From positions 6,015,071 to 6,079,070 of the forward strand of contig CM030935.1 in NCBI GenBank assembly GCA_018136815.1: a stretch of 64,000 nt of DNA, written 5' to 3'. Origin of the DNA: Isochrysis galbana (Eukaryota > Haptophyta > Isochrysidales > Isochrysidaceae). Position numbers and translations under genes: made by a program. The notes under the pieces are model-generated. The model did not search any database, was not told the DNA's origin, and was given only the letters and a program-made list of their open reading frames with translations. Numbering within the stretch: the first letter of the stretch is position 1; every line of letters starts with the position of its first letter. Below, piece by piece: positions 41,080 through 52,908 of the stretch.

Positions 41080-42522
41080 TGTCGCATCCGCGATCGACTT
41101 CTGACCTTGCACCTTTGTGCTCAATCGATCTTGTTTGCCGCGGAGTTTTACTGGTAACTTGTAGAACTCTTCACTCGTAACTCGCCCTCGCTCCTTGCCG
41201 TCGCGCCCCTTTGTGGCCTGTCTCGCTCCTGTTTCGCTCCTTCGCACCTTGGGCCTTGCTCTGCCTTTGGTCCCTCCTTGCTGTCGTTCCCCCGCGCTCG
41301 CTCTCGCCCTCGTCGTAGGTGTTCGTCGCTGCGGACTTTTCCCCCCGCGCGAAGCCTACCCTCTCGCCCCTCCCGGTTTACGCACGTAGATTCCCTCCTT
41401 ACTTTCTACCTACTCGTTCGCGGTAACCGCCGTTCGCCGTCGGAACCTCGAGTTGCACCCTCTTAGCGAGCCCGTTACGATCCCGGGCAAATCCAGAGGC
41501 ACCTTCGCCGTCTGCATCCCCCTCGAGCTTCGCGAGTCACACCCTCATTCCGCGGTGCTCGTGGATCGCCTCCCCTCGCGTGATGGCCTCGACTCTCCCC
41601 CTCTTGTCGCTACGAGTGTGGAGACCCCTAGCGATAAGGGTGAGGTCCTAGTCACCGTCTGGAACCTCTCAACCCGCCCGGTCACCCTGCCAGCCTACTC
41701 TCCGGTGGCCTCCGCTCACGTGGAAATTGTACTTCACGAGGCTACTCAGACTCACTGCTCTACCGACGCCGATCCCGAAGCTGCACTAACCGAAGCGCAA
41801 CGCGCCCTCCTAGATTCGATTAACATTGACCCAGACCAAGACAAGCAGTTGACCCCTGACCAGCTCGGCCAGGTTCGTCGCCTGCTGGCCCGCCACATCG
41901 ACGCCTTCGCACTCGACCCCAAGAACCCCAAGCACACGCATGTCATGGAGGTCGAACTTCCGCTACTCCCCGGCGCCACGGCTCACCGCCACGCTCCTTC
42001 TAAGATGGGAGACGAAGGACGCGCCATCGTTGAAAAGCACGTCGCCGTCGCGTACCTCTGCATGGAATACATCATGGCGGTCGCGTACGCTGAAACGAAT
42101 CCCATGGTGCAAGTGCACCGAGCAGCTGGCAAACTCTACATGGAGAACAAGAAGGCCGTCCTCGCACGCGTCACGGACCTCGCCACACAAGATCAGCCAA
42201 GCGACATCGTCGCCTGCCAGCAGAACGACATCGACAATAGGATCGAGGAAGAGGGATGTGAGAAAAAGACGAAGAAGATGAAAACTCAGCCCGCGTAGAT
42301 GGGGGTATTGAGAGGGGGGGGGGAGCGTGATTAGCTTTGTACTCATCTTTCTAATAATACTATTGTGGCTACCTAAAAAGAAAACAAGCACGAAAAAATC
42401 ACCTGGCCCTCTTTTGACGGAACGCGACTTTGTAGGATCCTGCGACGGTGACCAGCCTACAAAGAGGGGACGTAGCAACGCAGACAACTTCTAAAACAAA
42501 AGGGTCGATCGCGGATGCGACA
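41080..42522 (+). mobile_element. Decayed element with 19-bp inverted ends enclosing a gypsy pol segment
   Basis: TGTCGCATCCGCGATCGAC at 41080-41098 is exactly mirrored at 42504-42522. Inside, about 41465-42035 encodes the protease-to-RT linker of the gypsy family (AVLVDRLPSRDGLDSPPLV, AQRALLDSINIDPDQD, HVMEVELPLLPGATAHRHAP), then loses similarity and ends at 42298 after a Lys-rich stretch. The protease DTGA motif and the RT core are missing. Ends beginning TG and ending CA would suit an LTR element, but the long perfect inverted ends are more like a DNA transposon that picked up pol sequence. No target duplication seen. Confidence 0.55.
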
Positions 42523-43333
42523 GACAGAGTGGCATGCATGATTTCACAGACGAAGTGGCTTTCTCTCAGCGAGCACGTTCGATGGCATCGTACAAATGGG
42601 CAAATGTTTACCTCACAATGTTCCCTCACTTGCAGTAGGCCGCATGTCGTCTTCTCGCATTGTCATGTTCTGCGTCCGGTTGTGAGCGTTCTTGGTCTGT
42701 GCAAGATTGGATCCATTCCAAGAAAAGGAATAGGTTGTAGGTTGGGGCAGACTGTAGTGCGGAAAGGTTGGTGAGGTGTCACACCAATCTTCTCCTCGAT
42801 GATTTGTTGTTGGATTGGGAGTCTCGTGTTTTGCCTTGGGAGTTGGAGATGGTTGTGGATGAACCCGAGTCTGAAGAGTAACACTTACACTTACTGCTTA
42901 GCTAGTATAACTTTATAATATTAGTATCACTAGTTTTATTTTGACCTGTTACGGAACTATTGCGACCTGTTAACATGTCCTCTTAACAGCAACAGGCCCC
43001 CGAAACCTGTTAACCTTGTACCTGTTGTCCCATCTAGGCATGTTGTTAGCGTGTGGGCTTCTCTTCGGTTCTACATTCCTCTTACACCACTCCCATCCAC
43101 ACCACCACAGCCAAAGCCCCCCCCCCCCCCCCCGCCACAAAGGGCTTGGCAAGCAAGGCCACAACAGCGGGAATAGACAGGGAACAGGCCAATGACAAGG
43201 ATGGTGGCCTCGCAGTGTGAGCAATGCGCGTGAATCGCCAAGCTTGGCAAAGCGCTGACCTCGGCATAACCTCGGCAGTATCAAAATCCAAGGCCCTTGA
43301 ATGCTCAAGGAAAGCCCTGCTCTGTGATTCTCG
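42523..43333. other. Intergenic; CCTGTTAA cluster at 42945-43030
   Basis: Four CCTGTTA(A/C) words lie within 90 bp, like the cluster at 28340-28470. A 17-base C run is at 43117-43133. No gene. Confidence 0.5.
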
Positions 43334-46002
43334 TCACAACTCATTCTTTAATCCGGGGCGCAGGCCCCGTACATCTGAAATAGAAAGTACGTCGGAGACA
43401 CCTGCCACGAATTTGCTACCCAATGGCAAGCCGCCATCCGCACCAATGGGGGGACCTTGATCCTCGGCCGATGCGCGTGCTGTTGGTCGAGGAGAAGTTT
43501 GCTGCTGCTTCCAACCCGCCGCTTCTTCGCAGAGACGGGCGCAATATATGTCACTCACGTCTTTTGCCTTGAGTCGCGGCATCTCGCCTTCCGGGACCGG
43601 AGGCTTCCCAGTGATCCCCATAGCCCGCTTGCTGCTCGTACGTGCTCTCCTTACAGAGACCATCGCGAGCCTGAAGATGGTCTCTGCCAGATCGTTCGGG
43701 CCACTCTCGACAAATCTGCACATGAAGCGGGCCATATAGGTGACGTGGGCTCACCGTGCGTCCGTCGGCCCATGGCTCGGCGTGGGCCATCCCCGCACGA
43801 TCTTGGCTTTTGAATCCACTAAATGCAAGGATAAGTGGCACCACGATACGAGGGCAAGGGTACGGGCGTGGGAAGTTCTGTAGGATGTGCAATAATTGGG
43901 AGCGGTGGGTGCGCGGGTGAGAGCGGGGGAGAGAGGCCCCGGCGGGACGCCTTCATCATGAGAGCATGTGATGCGTCTTGCCCTAGTTCTGGCTCAGGTG
44001 CGGAGGGCGCGCACTTGCATGCGCGCGACAGCATCGCGTGCTTCATCACTAGATCATCATGGGTGACGCCGCCCTTGCCAGACTCCTCTACGCCGATTGG
44101 CCTAGCCTTCTCAAGTCTCCAGACGTAGCCGTCCCCATGAGTAGCTAGGCCCCGACTGGCGCGATCCAGATCATCGCCATTCTTGTCACCATCAGGAGCC
44201 AACAAGGCCTTGATGACGCGATACCGTTCTACCCACAGCGGAGGATTTCCCGGGTACTTCGGCTGGTTCTGCGGGTCATCATAGCCGGTAGGCACGCCTG
44301 GAAGGAGGGGCGGCAGATAAAGTGGGATGATCGCGCTCGGGACACGCTGATCAGCCGTTAGCGCGTCTGCTCCGTTCTGATTGCACCAGCGAATGGGCCT
44401 GCGCGTGGCCTACCCATGCAAATACTTCCCGTGATCTCAGAGAGCGCGTCCTCGTCGTCCAACGCAACTTGGGCCTTTCGCGCTCGTCGCAATGTCTCGA
44501 CAGCCATCGTGTGACATACGGAACACCGGAGGTCGCGCGCACCCGCTTCCACCTGGGACGAGAGGCGGCACCGCGTGCTAACACACGGACGCACTTCAAA
44601 GTGCACGGCTCCTGGCGTTGAACGAACCGAAATTCCCTACTTTCCGCGCGTTGCGCCTCTGAGGCCAGGGTGGCACCAGATCTCCTCCAGCTCTTACCTC
44701 GGCGAGGTCGTCCGGGTCGAGCAGGGCCTCCGGCGAGTATCTTTCCATGTCGAGAAGCCCAGCCATTGTGCCATCGGTGTCATACCTACGCCATGGACGG
44801 GTCAGAACATCAGTGCGACGTCCAAGCAGCACTGTCGCAAAGGGCAGGTTCATCACTCACTCTCTGAGCAACGCATCTATCGACGGTGGACTAGAGCCTG
44901 CAGCATTTGAGTTGGACGCCGCCGATTTTTTCCGACGGTCCTTGCCGCGCCGCGTTGGTGTCTTGCGCTTTCGATCAGCCGGGTGGTCGGCGGAATCACC
45001 CGCCGCGCTAGCATCCCCTGGCAGCTTTGCATGTAGTAGCGATGTCTGAGCAGCACCGGCGGCGCCGCCGCTCGTGGCTTCTGGGCGTTTCCGTCTCGCC
45101 TTTCGAGTGGGTGAGCCGCCCACTTCCGCGGAGGAGCAGAACGCAGCCGCGGTCTCCTCGGCCGACCTGCCGGCGGCGGTCGATGTAAACATAAGCCCAG
45201 AGAGCTCGTGCTGGAACTCATCGGTGAACTCCTGAATCCCGCGGTGGGGCGTCAAGCATGTGACGTGTCGGCACTCGCCTGTCGGCAGACGCTGACGTCG
45301 CAGGGCCGGTGCGGTCGCGGAGGCGCGTGAGTCATAATCGTACCTCGCACGCCCGTTTAAGCAAGAGGAGGTGCTCGAAGTCCTCCGGCACCGCCTCATC
45401 GCCAACCGCGTCGTCGAGCCTTACCTTGCGCCGCTCGAGACGCCACGAGGAGCGGCGGCCGGCCGGCGCCCGCAGCGTGTAGTTCTGCACGATGGCGATG
45501 CATATTGCGGGAACCTGGCGCAGTCGGGCCGCTACAATCTGAGATGAACGCCGCACCCGCCGCGCTGTGCGCCGGGCGGTGGCCTCACCGTCTCCCACAC
45601 CTCGTCTTCTCCGCTGGCCGTGAGGGAGTGGCGGGCAATCTCGAGATCAATTTCGGCCACCACCGCCTGCACGGGCGTGGCGTGCCGCACTGAGAGAAGG
45701 CGGCATGACAGTACGCTGTGTGACAGTCAGGGATGGAAGGGTAGAAAAAGGCGCGGGAGAGGCGGCGGTCGCGGCAGGCGTGAGGCCCTGGGGGGGGGGG
45801 GGCAGGCGGTCATGGCACACGCACAAAGAGAGTGGGGGGTGGGGAGAGAGAGAGAGAGAGAAGGAGAGGGGGAGGGAGGGAGGGAGGGGGGGTGGGGAGA
45901 GAGAGAGACCTTGCACAGCGGCACGCGGAGCGCACGGACTGGCTCCTCTGCTGTGGCCACCATGAGCAACGGCGCGAGGAGCGGCGCGAGGCGACCCATC
46001 AT
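43334..46002 (-). CDS. ER-lumen protein with two cysteine-rich saposin/Canopy-like domains and a KNEL tail
   Basis: An eight-exon model, every junction in phase: 46002-45910, 45666-45589, 45538-45344, 45291-44861, 44785-44698, 44552-44414, 44297-44015, 43715-43334; 562 aa. It starts MMGRLAPLLAPLLMVATA, a clear signal peptide, and ends GLKNEL, a KDEL-type ER-retrieval signal. Between them are two Cys-poor helical domains: one around LCKAVVAEIDLEIAR...RACE...CRHVTCLTPHRGIQEFTDEF, the other around LRCSVCHTMAVETL...ALSEITGSICMG...LSRACKFVESGPNDLAETIF, separated by a Lys/Arg/Ala-rich linker. The CxxC-helix-C pattern recalls saposin-B or Canopy (DUF3456) proteins, which assist folding of secreted proteins. 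The fold call is inference; the ER-resident signal pair is seen directly. The first donor (GTCTCT) is the weakest junction. Confidence 0.7.
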
Positions 46003-46090
46003 TGAGGCTGGATGGACTCGGAGGGAAGAGCTCTCTCGTCACAGGGGCTCTCTCTGTTGCCCGCAAGTCTCACGGCGGAGAGGGGGGGAT

Positions 46091-46434
<344 letters not shown>

Positions 46435-47689
46435 TTGGCCGGTTCACACTCGCACCCTCCACCTCCTCAATTATAGCAGAGATAGAGAAAAAAATAAAAA
46501 ATAGGGGGTGCTCGTATCATGAATAATAGGTGATACTACTCGTAAAAGCTTTTCTTGTTGTGTGAGTATAACCTTAGTGCTGTGGTCCGTAGCCTTCATC
46601 GGCAACGGAGCCCCTCCCCCGCGATGGGTGTGTGTGCGCGGTTGGTGCATGGTTCGTCCGGTGCATGTGGCTAGGGGCGCTAGCCAACAAGATGCAAGAT
46701 GCTCTACAAGACTACAATTTCAAACGTGGTACCCCCGCACCCCCGCCGAGAGACGAGAGACCACTTATTCAATCTCTACATCACGAGCGCGTTTGACGAC
46801 GCTCAAGGGTGCAACATCACAACGAATGAACTCGACAAATTCGTTGAAAATCTTTTCTTCGACCCATCGGCTATCGAGCTTGCCACGCGCTCTCGCAAAC
46901 GGTGCAATCTGGATAATCGCACAGCAACACAGCAAAACCACCCAACACCTCCAATCATGGCCCCGGCCAGATCCGCGAAGACTGGACAGTTCAAGGGTGG
47001 CAACGCAAGAAATCCACATCGAATGCCTCCAAACTCCAAGCCTCTGCTATTCTTGGAACCGCTGACGTGTCAGAGCTAGGGCCAGGCGGAAATATTCCGA
47101 AAAACTTGCCCAAATATTCCGCGAAGATATCCCATTTATATCCTGAGAGGCCACCCAAATACCAAATATCCCCAAAACATGCCGACCTGGTTTTATTTTT
47201 GGCTCGAGCACTCGAGCACGAGTGCACGAGTGAGATAGGCCGAAGCTGCGCACATGTGGCCCAAGCAAGCTAGTGGTAGCCCGGTCACTCACTCTTTTTA
47301 ACCCACTATTTTCCACCTCCCCTGGGTGTCCAAGGATTCCGCAGGGTCCCCCCCTACCTGCCCCGGCAACCGTCTCCCCCCCCCCCGAACCCCCTCCCAC
47401 CCCACGAAAGGCAATGGCGTCGGTGAGTGACCCCCCTCCCTTCCCCCGCGCGTGGCGGTCTATTTTGGGAGAATGACAAGGTCGCCCACGGGAGGGAATT
47501 AGAGAAATGAATAAGGGGCGCAGCATCACTATAAGAAACGCGGAGCTTCCGCGAAGGGCAATCGCCCGCGATCGGCCGAAGAATGGCCTGGAGGTAGTGG
47601 GCATGGTGAGCCCACACCTCTCGCGAGCAGTGTGGGGGGCCACTGGTAGGGAGCACGCGGGGTCTTGAGGGTGGCACACATCCACACTG
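46435..47689 (+). other. Intergenic with one unassigned frame (46699-47079)
   Basis: A 126-aa ATG frame reads MLYKTTISNVVPPHPRRETR, TNELDKFVENLFFDPSAIEL and APARSAKTGQFKGGNARNPH. It is less GC-biased than the surroundings and might be the start of a mobile-element protein, but nothing downstream continues it. Nothing else is recognised to 47689. Confidence 0.35.
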
Positions 47690-47821
47690 ACCCATCCTCG
47701 CCCCACGCGCTGCAGGAATGCCTTGATTCGCTTGCGCTCGAGCCCCACTGCTTTGGCTCGCTTGACGTTGGCAAGCGCTGGCTCGGACGCCCGGAGGTGC
47801 AACTCTTCCTGGGGGCCGTAC
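47690..47821 (-). pseudogene. Exon fragment cut by repeat R3
   Basis: The minus frame from 47821 reads PQEELHLRASEPALANVKRA then VGLERKRIKAFLQ, with a possible donor near 47715. It has host-like codon use. Repeat R3 begins at the next base, so the upstream part of the exon is lost or displaced. No family recognised. Confidence 0.35.
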
Positions 47822-48606
47822 AAGGTGTCGTTCCGTCAATTGTGGGACATGAGTCGAATTGAGCGATCGAATGTCCACAGTTGTATATAGAGCGTTATTT
47901 TAAAATTAAATGTAGACTAGCGTAACAACTTATTTTCCCTGCTTTCCCGCGGCGCGTGTCCCCCCCCCCTCGGGGGGCGCCGTGTCGGCGCTTTTCGATA
48001 TTTGCCCATGGCACCTGTGATTACTTGTAATTATGGGCACGGCGCGATGTGCATCGGTCCCCCCGCGGGGCGCCGTGCGTGCGCATGCCAACCTTTTCCC
48101 TCCCCTAAGGCCCACATTTACGTAAAGTAGCCATATAAGAGATGTTTCTTTGCGCAGCACGTGTGATGACTTGCAATCACATTTGTGCACGCCGTGCGTG
48201 GGCACGGCGCGATGTGCATCGGCCCCCCCGCGGGGGCGCCGTGCGTGCGCATGCCAACTTTTTCCCTATCTTAGTCTATGCGTACCCCTAAGGCCTAAGG
48301 CCCACATTCACGTAAAGTAGCCATATAAGAGATGTTTCGTTGCGCAGCACGTGTGATGACTTGCAATCACATTGTGCACGCCGTGCGTGGGCACGGCGCG
48401 ATGTGCATCGCCCCCCCCCCCGCGGGGGCGCCGTGCGTGCGCATAGAAACTTCCAGAAGGTGCACGCCGTGCGTTCACTCTTTCCGCGGGGGAACTCTGG
48501 GCGCAGAGGCGGTCGGGAACCGTGGGGGCACCTCCTGGGACCGGGGAAAATATTACCGTATATTGCGAAAACACTAACGTAAACAATTGGTAGGTCTTTT
48601 GGTCTC
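47822..48606 (+). repeat. Dispersed element R3, copy 2, with three tandem units
   Basis: It starts with the same AAGGTGTCGTTCCGTCAATT as copy 1. Units begin at 48018 (degenerate), 48164 and 48354 (146- and 190-bp spacing), each with GTGATGACTTGCAATCACA, TGCACGCCGTGC and GGGCACGGCGCGATGTGCAT. It ends with GGGACCGGGGAAAATATTAC, as at 25418. Confidence 0.85.
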
Positions 48607-48744
48607 TCCCCTCCCCCGGGTCCCCTCCCCCCGTCTCCCCCTCCCCCTCTCATCGACCTACCAGAGAGAGAAGGCTCCTACTGCCTGCCTCCCTCCTCCC
48701 TCCTCGCTCACCCTCCAGCTCTCCTCGCCCTCGTCTTCCTCACG

Positions 48745-49375
48745 ATGGTGGCGACTCGGCGCGCATCGGTACGGTCCTCCGTCCTCTCCTCTCGTGCTCC
48801 TGCTCGCTGGTTTCGTTCGACTCGCTCGACACGGCCACCTGTCGACTGGACGCTGAGCGCAAGCGCTGCTCGCACGACTCGTTCCTCCTCCTGCTCCAAG
48901 GGCGCGGCGGAGGAGGCGGAGCCTGTTCGCGTTCCTGATGCCGAGGAGGAGGCCCTTTCCCCGACCGATGAGGCCACCACCACCACCACCGACGAGGACT
49001 CCTGGCCTGTGGGAGGAGAAGAGGAGAACGAGGACTGTGCGTCGGACGCTCCAGGTCTTCTTCTTCCCATCGCGCGGGTTGCGGAGGTCGAGGAGCCAGC
49101 CGAGTCGATGGAGGAGGTCGAGACCACGCTCCTCGCGCGAACCGGCGACCGGCAGCCACGCCGCCCCCGACGAGCTGAGCCCAGAGGTCGGACGAGCACG
49201 GGGCGTTCCGCTAGCTACCTAGGGCCCTAGCGTCGCCCTCCGGTCTCTCCGTGGGTACCTACCCCTTTGACGTGGTCTACTGCGACGTGCTCTCGCTGGC
49301 TCCCACTCACAACTTCGTGCCTGGAGTCTCGGGTTACGACAAGCTGGTCGTGGCGTCTCTCTCTCTCTATCTGAG
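48745..49375 (+). pseudogene. Gypsy gag-like segment joined to integrase-core start
   Basis: A frame from ATG 48745 (MVATRRASVRSSVLSSRAPA) runs through EEALSPTDEATTTTTDED and EEVE to 49230. From about 49240 the sequence encodes LSVGTYPFDVVYCDVLSLAP, FVPGVSGYDKLVV: the start of a gypsy integrase core. Everything between gag and integrase (protease, RT, RNase H) is missing, so this is an internal deletion. Confidence 0.7.
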
Positions 49376-50346
49376 CCTTGCCTCTAGGCATTGCTGTCTT
49401 ATTGGGCAACATTTGCGTTCTGCGTTGCACTATTGTTGGGTTGTTGGTCTTATTGACCGGCCAGGTCTGCGCCCCGCGCTTGTGCGCGGGGTCAGTGCCA
49501 CAGCTGTGTAGGGGCCCAGCCCGGAGGCTTTCCCTATATGGGGGTTGAGGTCGTGCGGCCTCTCCTGCCTTCTGTTCAGTCTGTGTGTGCTTGGTGCTTG
49601 GCTGGTGTGTGCCCTTTGCTTCCATGTCTGATGTCTGGTGTGTCGGCTCGTGCTGTGTTTCGGGCGCGTCTCGCGGCGTACCCAGTGCCACGAGTGAGGC
49701 GAGAATATTTAAAGGTTTTTTTTAGTTATCCCATGACCCTATCGTTATTATAACGATAGTTGTTGAAGGCTAGGGAGGTATGGGCATGGACATGCCGACG
49801 TCTTGGTCTTTGTCCGGTGGGGCGGCGGCCTGCGAGCGCGTCGGCTCCGGCCGTCCCGTTGGGGCGTCGTGACTGCAGGGGCTAGGAGAGGGGAGCGGTC
49901 GGCGCGCGCTCCAGCTCGCTGAAACTACAAGCCAATCGTTTTGACATCACCACCACAAATCTATACAAGCAGATCGATGCGTTACTACACCGCCCCTGTT
50001 TCTCCTGGCAGCATCCCCTATCGTGCTGGCAGGAGTGACACCAAACGTGTGATCCAAAGCTGAACGATGGGGCGACAACCTCCGCAACTACCCACCGTCT
50101 AAAGATTTGACTGAGGATCATCGGAGCAATGATGCTAGCTTGGCATTGGTGCACACCCGCGCACGTCCGAGGTGTCATCCTTTTATACCACCATCGTTTG
50201 GAACCCATCGCTTGGAAATAGGGCAGCAAGCACATACGTCTGGCTGTGGCGCAGTCAGTTTGTCCAATCATCACGTCCACTGAGTGCCTGGTGAATATAG
50301 CATGTCAAGTGCAGTTGAGCGAGCGCAATACCAATTGAAGCGCACA
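49376..50346. other. Intergenic, nothing recognised
   Basis: No supported gene. It includes the 3' flank of LC8. Around 49733-49757 a short inverted repeat (CTATCGTTATTATAACGATAG) could be a hairpin. Confidence 0.5.
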
Positions 50347-51028
50347 CTAACCGGATTTGAAGACAAGGAAAGCAAGAGGTCCGACGTAGAAGTAGATAAA
50401 ATGTTTCGTTGCATGTACGACATGTGAGCCATACTCCTTCCCAACCACAACATGCCATGTAGGGCTGTACAACAGGAGAAGGGTATGATCACATGTCAAT
50501 CGAAATAGCGTTGTTCGGAAGGGGTCTCGAAAGATGATGATTCGATGAGGTCGGGCGATTGAGTTCAGCTCTGCCTATTTTATGGCTGCATATCACCTGT
50601 ACTTCTTGTCCATCTCAGCCTTGATTGCCTTGGCCATCTGGACCTCTACTGTGTGCTCAGCGACGGCGGCTGAAGAGGAGCAGAGGAAGCGCTCACGCGT
50701 GAGTGCGATAGCGAGCATCGCGAGCGTCCTCAAGCTGGAGGCCATGAAGCGGTAACACGCCCCGCACCGCCGACGCTGTGACTTCCCCCCACTTTCCCTT
50801 TCCCCTCCCCTTCTCCCCTTACAAAAACCCAGGGTGAGACTATCGAAGAGCATACTCCTCCAGCCGCCACGGGGCAGTCTTGCGGCCATCGTCGGCCCAT
50901 GGAGAGTGGAGATCAGCTCGCTCGCGCATCGCGCGCTTCGCACCGAGGGCGAATGTGATCACATCCTGCTCCATCTCCTCGTTCATGTCGATTGTCTTGA
51001 CGAGGGCCTTCTGCGGTGCGGCCGCCAT
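50347..51028 (-). CDS. DYNLL: Dynein light chain LC8
   Basis: Three exons: 51028-50944, 50669-50597 and 50464-50347; phases fit at both junctions (G/CC gives Ala, AG/C gives Ser); 91 aa, against 89 usual. The sequence follows LC8 from end to end: [60 protein letters not shown], then [11 protein letters not shown] and stop. LC8 is a dimeric hub that binds short linear motifs in dynein intermediate chain and many other proteins, in cytoplasm and flagella. The usual Cys after TWH is Val here. The frame is open upstream of 51028, but this ATG gives the normal length. Confidence 0.95.
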
Positions 51029-51378
51029 GGCGCGCGCGGCAGAAGACAGAGAGAGCTGCCCGAAACCAGGCTGCTCCGACGCAACGGGCGAAATACCGCT
51101 AGGGGGGCCGCCCAGTGGGGTCTGGGAGCGTCCGCGCATCCCAATGACCAATGACCAATGACCAATGACAAAGAAAAATAGTGGGCCTTAGCAGCAACAG
51201 GCATCTGACAACGGATCTGGCAACATCTGGTCCATTATAATTATGTGACGATAGCAATAACACAGTCCCGAGAGTGGTATGGGTGGTTGTGGTTGTGGCG
51301 GTAGAGCCTTGTCGTGAAGTCGTGCAGGTACAGGGTACAGGGTGTAATTTTCTAGTTCTAGTTCTACAGTATGGGTGC
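51029..51378. other. Upstream region of LC8
   Basis: A short ACCAATG direct repeat (four near-copies at 51142-51170) lies about 115-145 bp upstream of the start codon. CCAAT-like spacing might be regulatory, but a simple tandem repeat explains it equally well. Confidence 0.35.
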
Positions 51379-52006
51379 AACTAAGTTTATACTTAGTTCG
51401 CCCATGGGGGGGCACGAGCCCCCCCCTCTCTCCACTCCTCCCCTGCCATGGGGGAGGAACCACCCATGCTCCTGGCACGCCTGATGGCTTGCCAGGAGCC
51501 CACTGCCCTGCTGACCCACTCTCTCCCTGGCAGGCTCGCCTGCCTCGCGCGTCCTGGCCTGTCGTGGCTAGCCCATCGCTCCAACCCCCCCTCCCCCCCT
51601 GTTCGACAGGCAGACAGGTGCAGAGTGGGGGCCCCTGAGGCCCAGGAGCGCCAGCGAGGGAGAGGCAAGGGAGACCAGGGCCCAGCCCCAGCCTCCTCTG
51701 CCCCCTGAGCTGGCCTCCATGAGCCTCCAGGGGTCGCCAGAGAGGCAGCTGCAGGCCTGTCGCAGGCGCGCCATCGCGCGTGCCTGCAGGAGAGGGGAGA
51801 GAGAGCGCGGAGAAGGGGGTGGGCGGAGCGAGGGCTCCGCTCACCGGAAAATATGTAAGTCCCGCACCTGTTTACAGGAGAAGTCGGGACTGAGGACGCC
51901 GCCAGCCCGGTAGGCATAGGAGGAAGGGGGGAACGGATCACCGGGGGGGGGGGGGGCGGGGCGGGCCACCGACCATATCTAAGCTCTTTTCCCCTATCCC
52001 CCTAGT
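51379..52006 (+). repeat. Dispersed element R1, copy 2
   Basis: Same unit as 15891-16508, with the perfect AACTAAGT-TTAT-ACTTAGTT hairpin at the start and the G7/C7 hairpin next to it. A 25-bp piece of its interior (GGAAAATATGTAAGTCCCGC...) is repeated just past its end at 52008, marking a rearranged junction with the gypsy fragment. Confidence 0.85.
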
Positions 52007-52032
52007 CGGAAAATATGTAAGTCCCGCACCTG

Positions 52033-52908
52033 TGTCGAGTCGAGCGGAGCCGGAGGGCTCTGAGCCACTCCGTCGCGAGCAGCACCGGCGGCTAGCGCGG
52101 CGCTTTGGCCCTCCTCCCCGCCGGGNNNNNNNNNNNNNNNNNNNNNNNNNNNNNNNNNNNNNNNNNNNNNNNNNNNNNNNNNNNNNNNNNNNNNNNNNNN
52201 NNNNNNNNNNNNNNNNNNNNNNNNNAGTCGGGTGAATGAAATTCTGGATGGGGTCGGGCATCCCCATTTGGGTGTCTGGACTGGGAACGAACGGCGAACG
52301 AAGGGCTGTGGGGCGGTGAGGTGCTCCTAGCGGCCCTAGTGTGTTGGATAGTAAGAGATTGTTAGACCTACAAAGAACTCTTCCCTCAGGGAGGGAGCCT
52401 AGGCTGCTTGAGTGCAGCGACGCAGCGAACAACGACGGACAACGAAGCTGAGAACAACAGGATACACCGACCCACGAACACACCGGAATCATTCACCCAA
52501 ACCAAGCAAATTATCAAGCAACCGCGACCCCAAATCACCGATAACTCAAACACGTCGCGAGAGACGGAGAGAGAGAGCGAGAGAGAGAGAGACTCCGCAG
52601 CGACGGCCGGAGCGTGTCTCCGTTGTAACTTCCCACGTAGCGGAGAGCCCGAAGGGGAGCGTCATGTCGCGCGACCACGGCGATCACTCTGGATACAGAT
52701 CGCGACGAGATATCTTCACGACCGAATAAATCTTGCCGTTGAGCGTGAACCTTCTAGACGCTTCTAACGAACAACCCTGAGTAGCAACCAAAGGGAAGAA
52801 ACACCAAAGGGGCCAAGGGCTTGCATGTAACTTGCATCAAGGGGAAAGATTCCCTCACCTAGGAAGCGAACCTACACCGGTCTCCAAGGGGAGATGGCAA
52901 ATTAAACC
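52033..52908 (-). mobile_element. Gypsy 5' leader and polyprotein start, inverted relative to 60.41-61.19 kb
   Basis: The reverse complement matches 60412-61191 at high identity: leader, GA run, TGCACTCAAGCAGC, then the start codon and PDPIQNFIHPT. The coding part stops after about 45 codons at the R1 junction. The copy is interrupted by the 100-N gap. Confidence 0.88.
52126..52225. other. Assembly gap (100 N)
   Basis: Exactly 100 N. The flanks CCCCGCCGGG and AGTCGGGTGAATG are directly adjacent in the related copy at 61083-61108 (reverse complement), so no sequence appears to be missing. Confidence 0.98.

Noticed and set aside
51938-52492. Frame spanning the N gap
   Set aside because: Translation across 100 N is meaningless; the real content is an inverted gypsy leader on either side.
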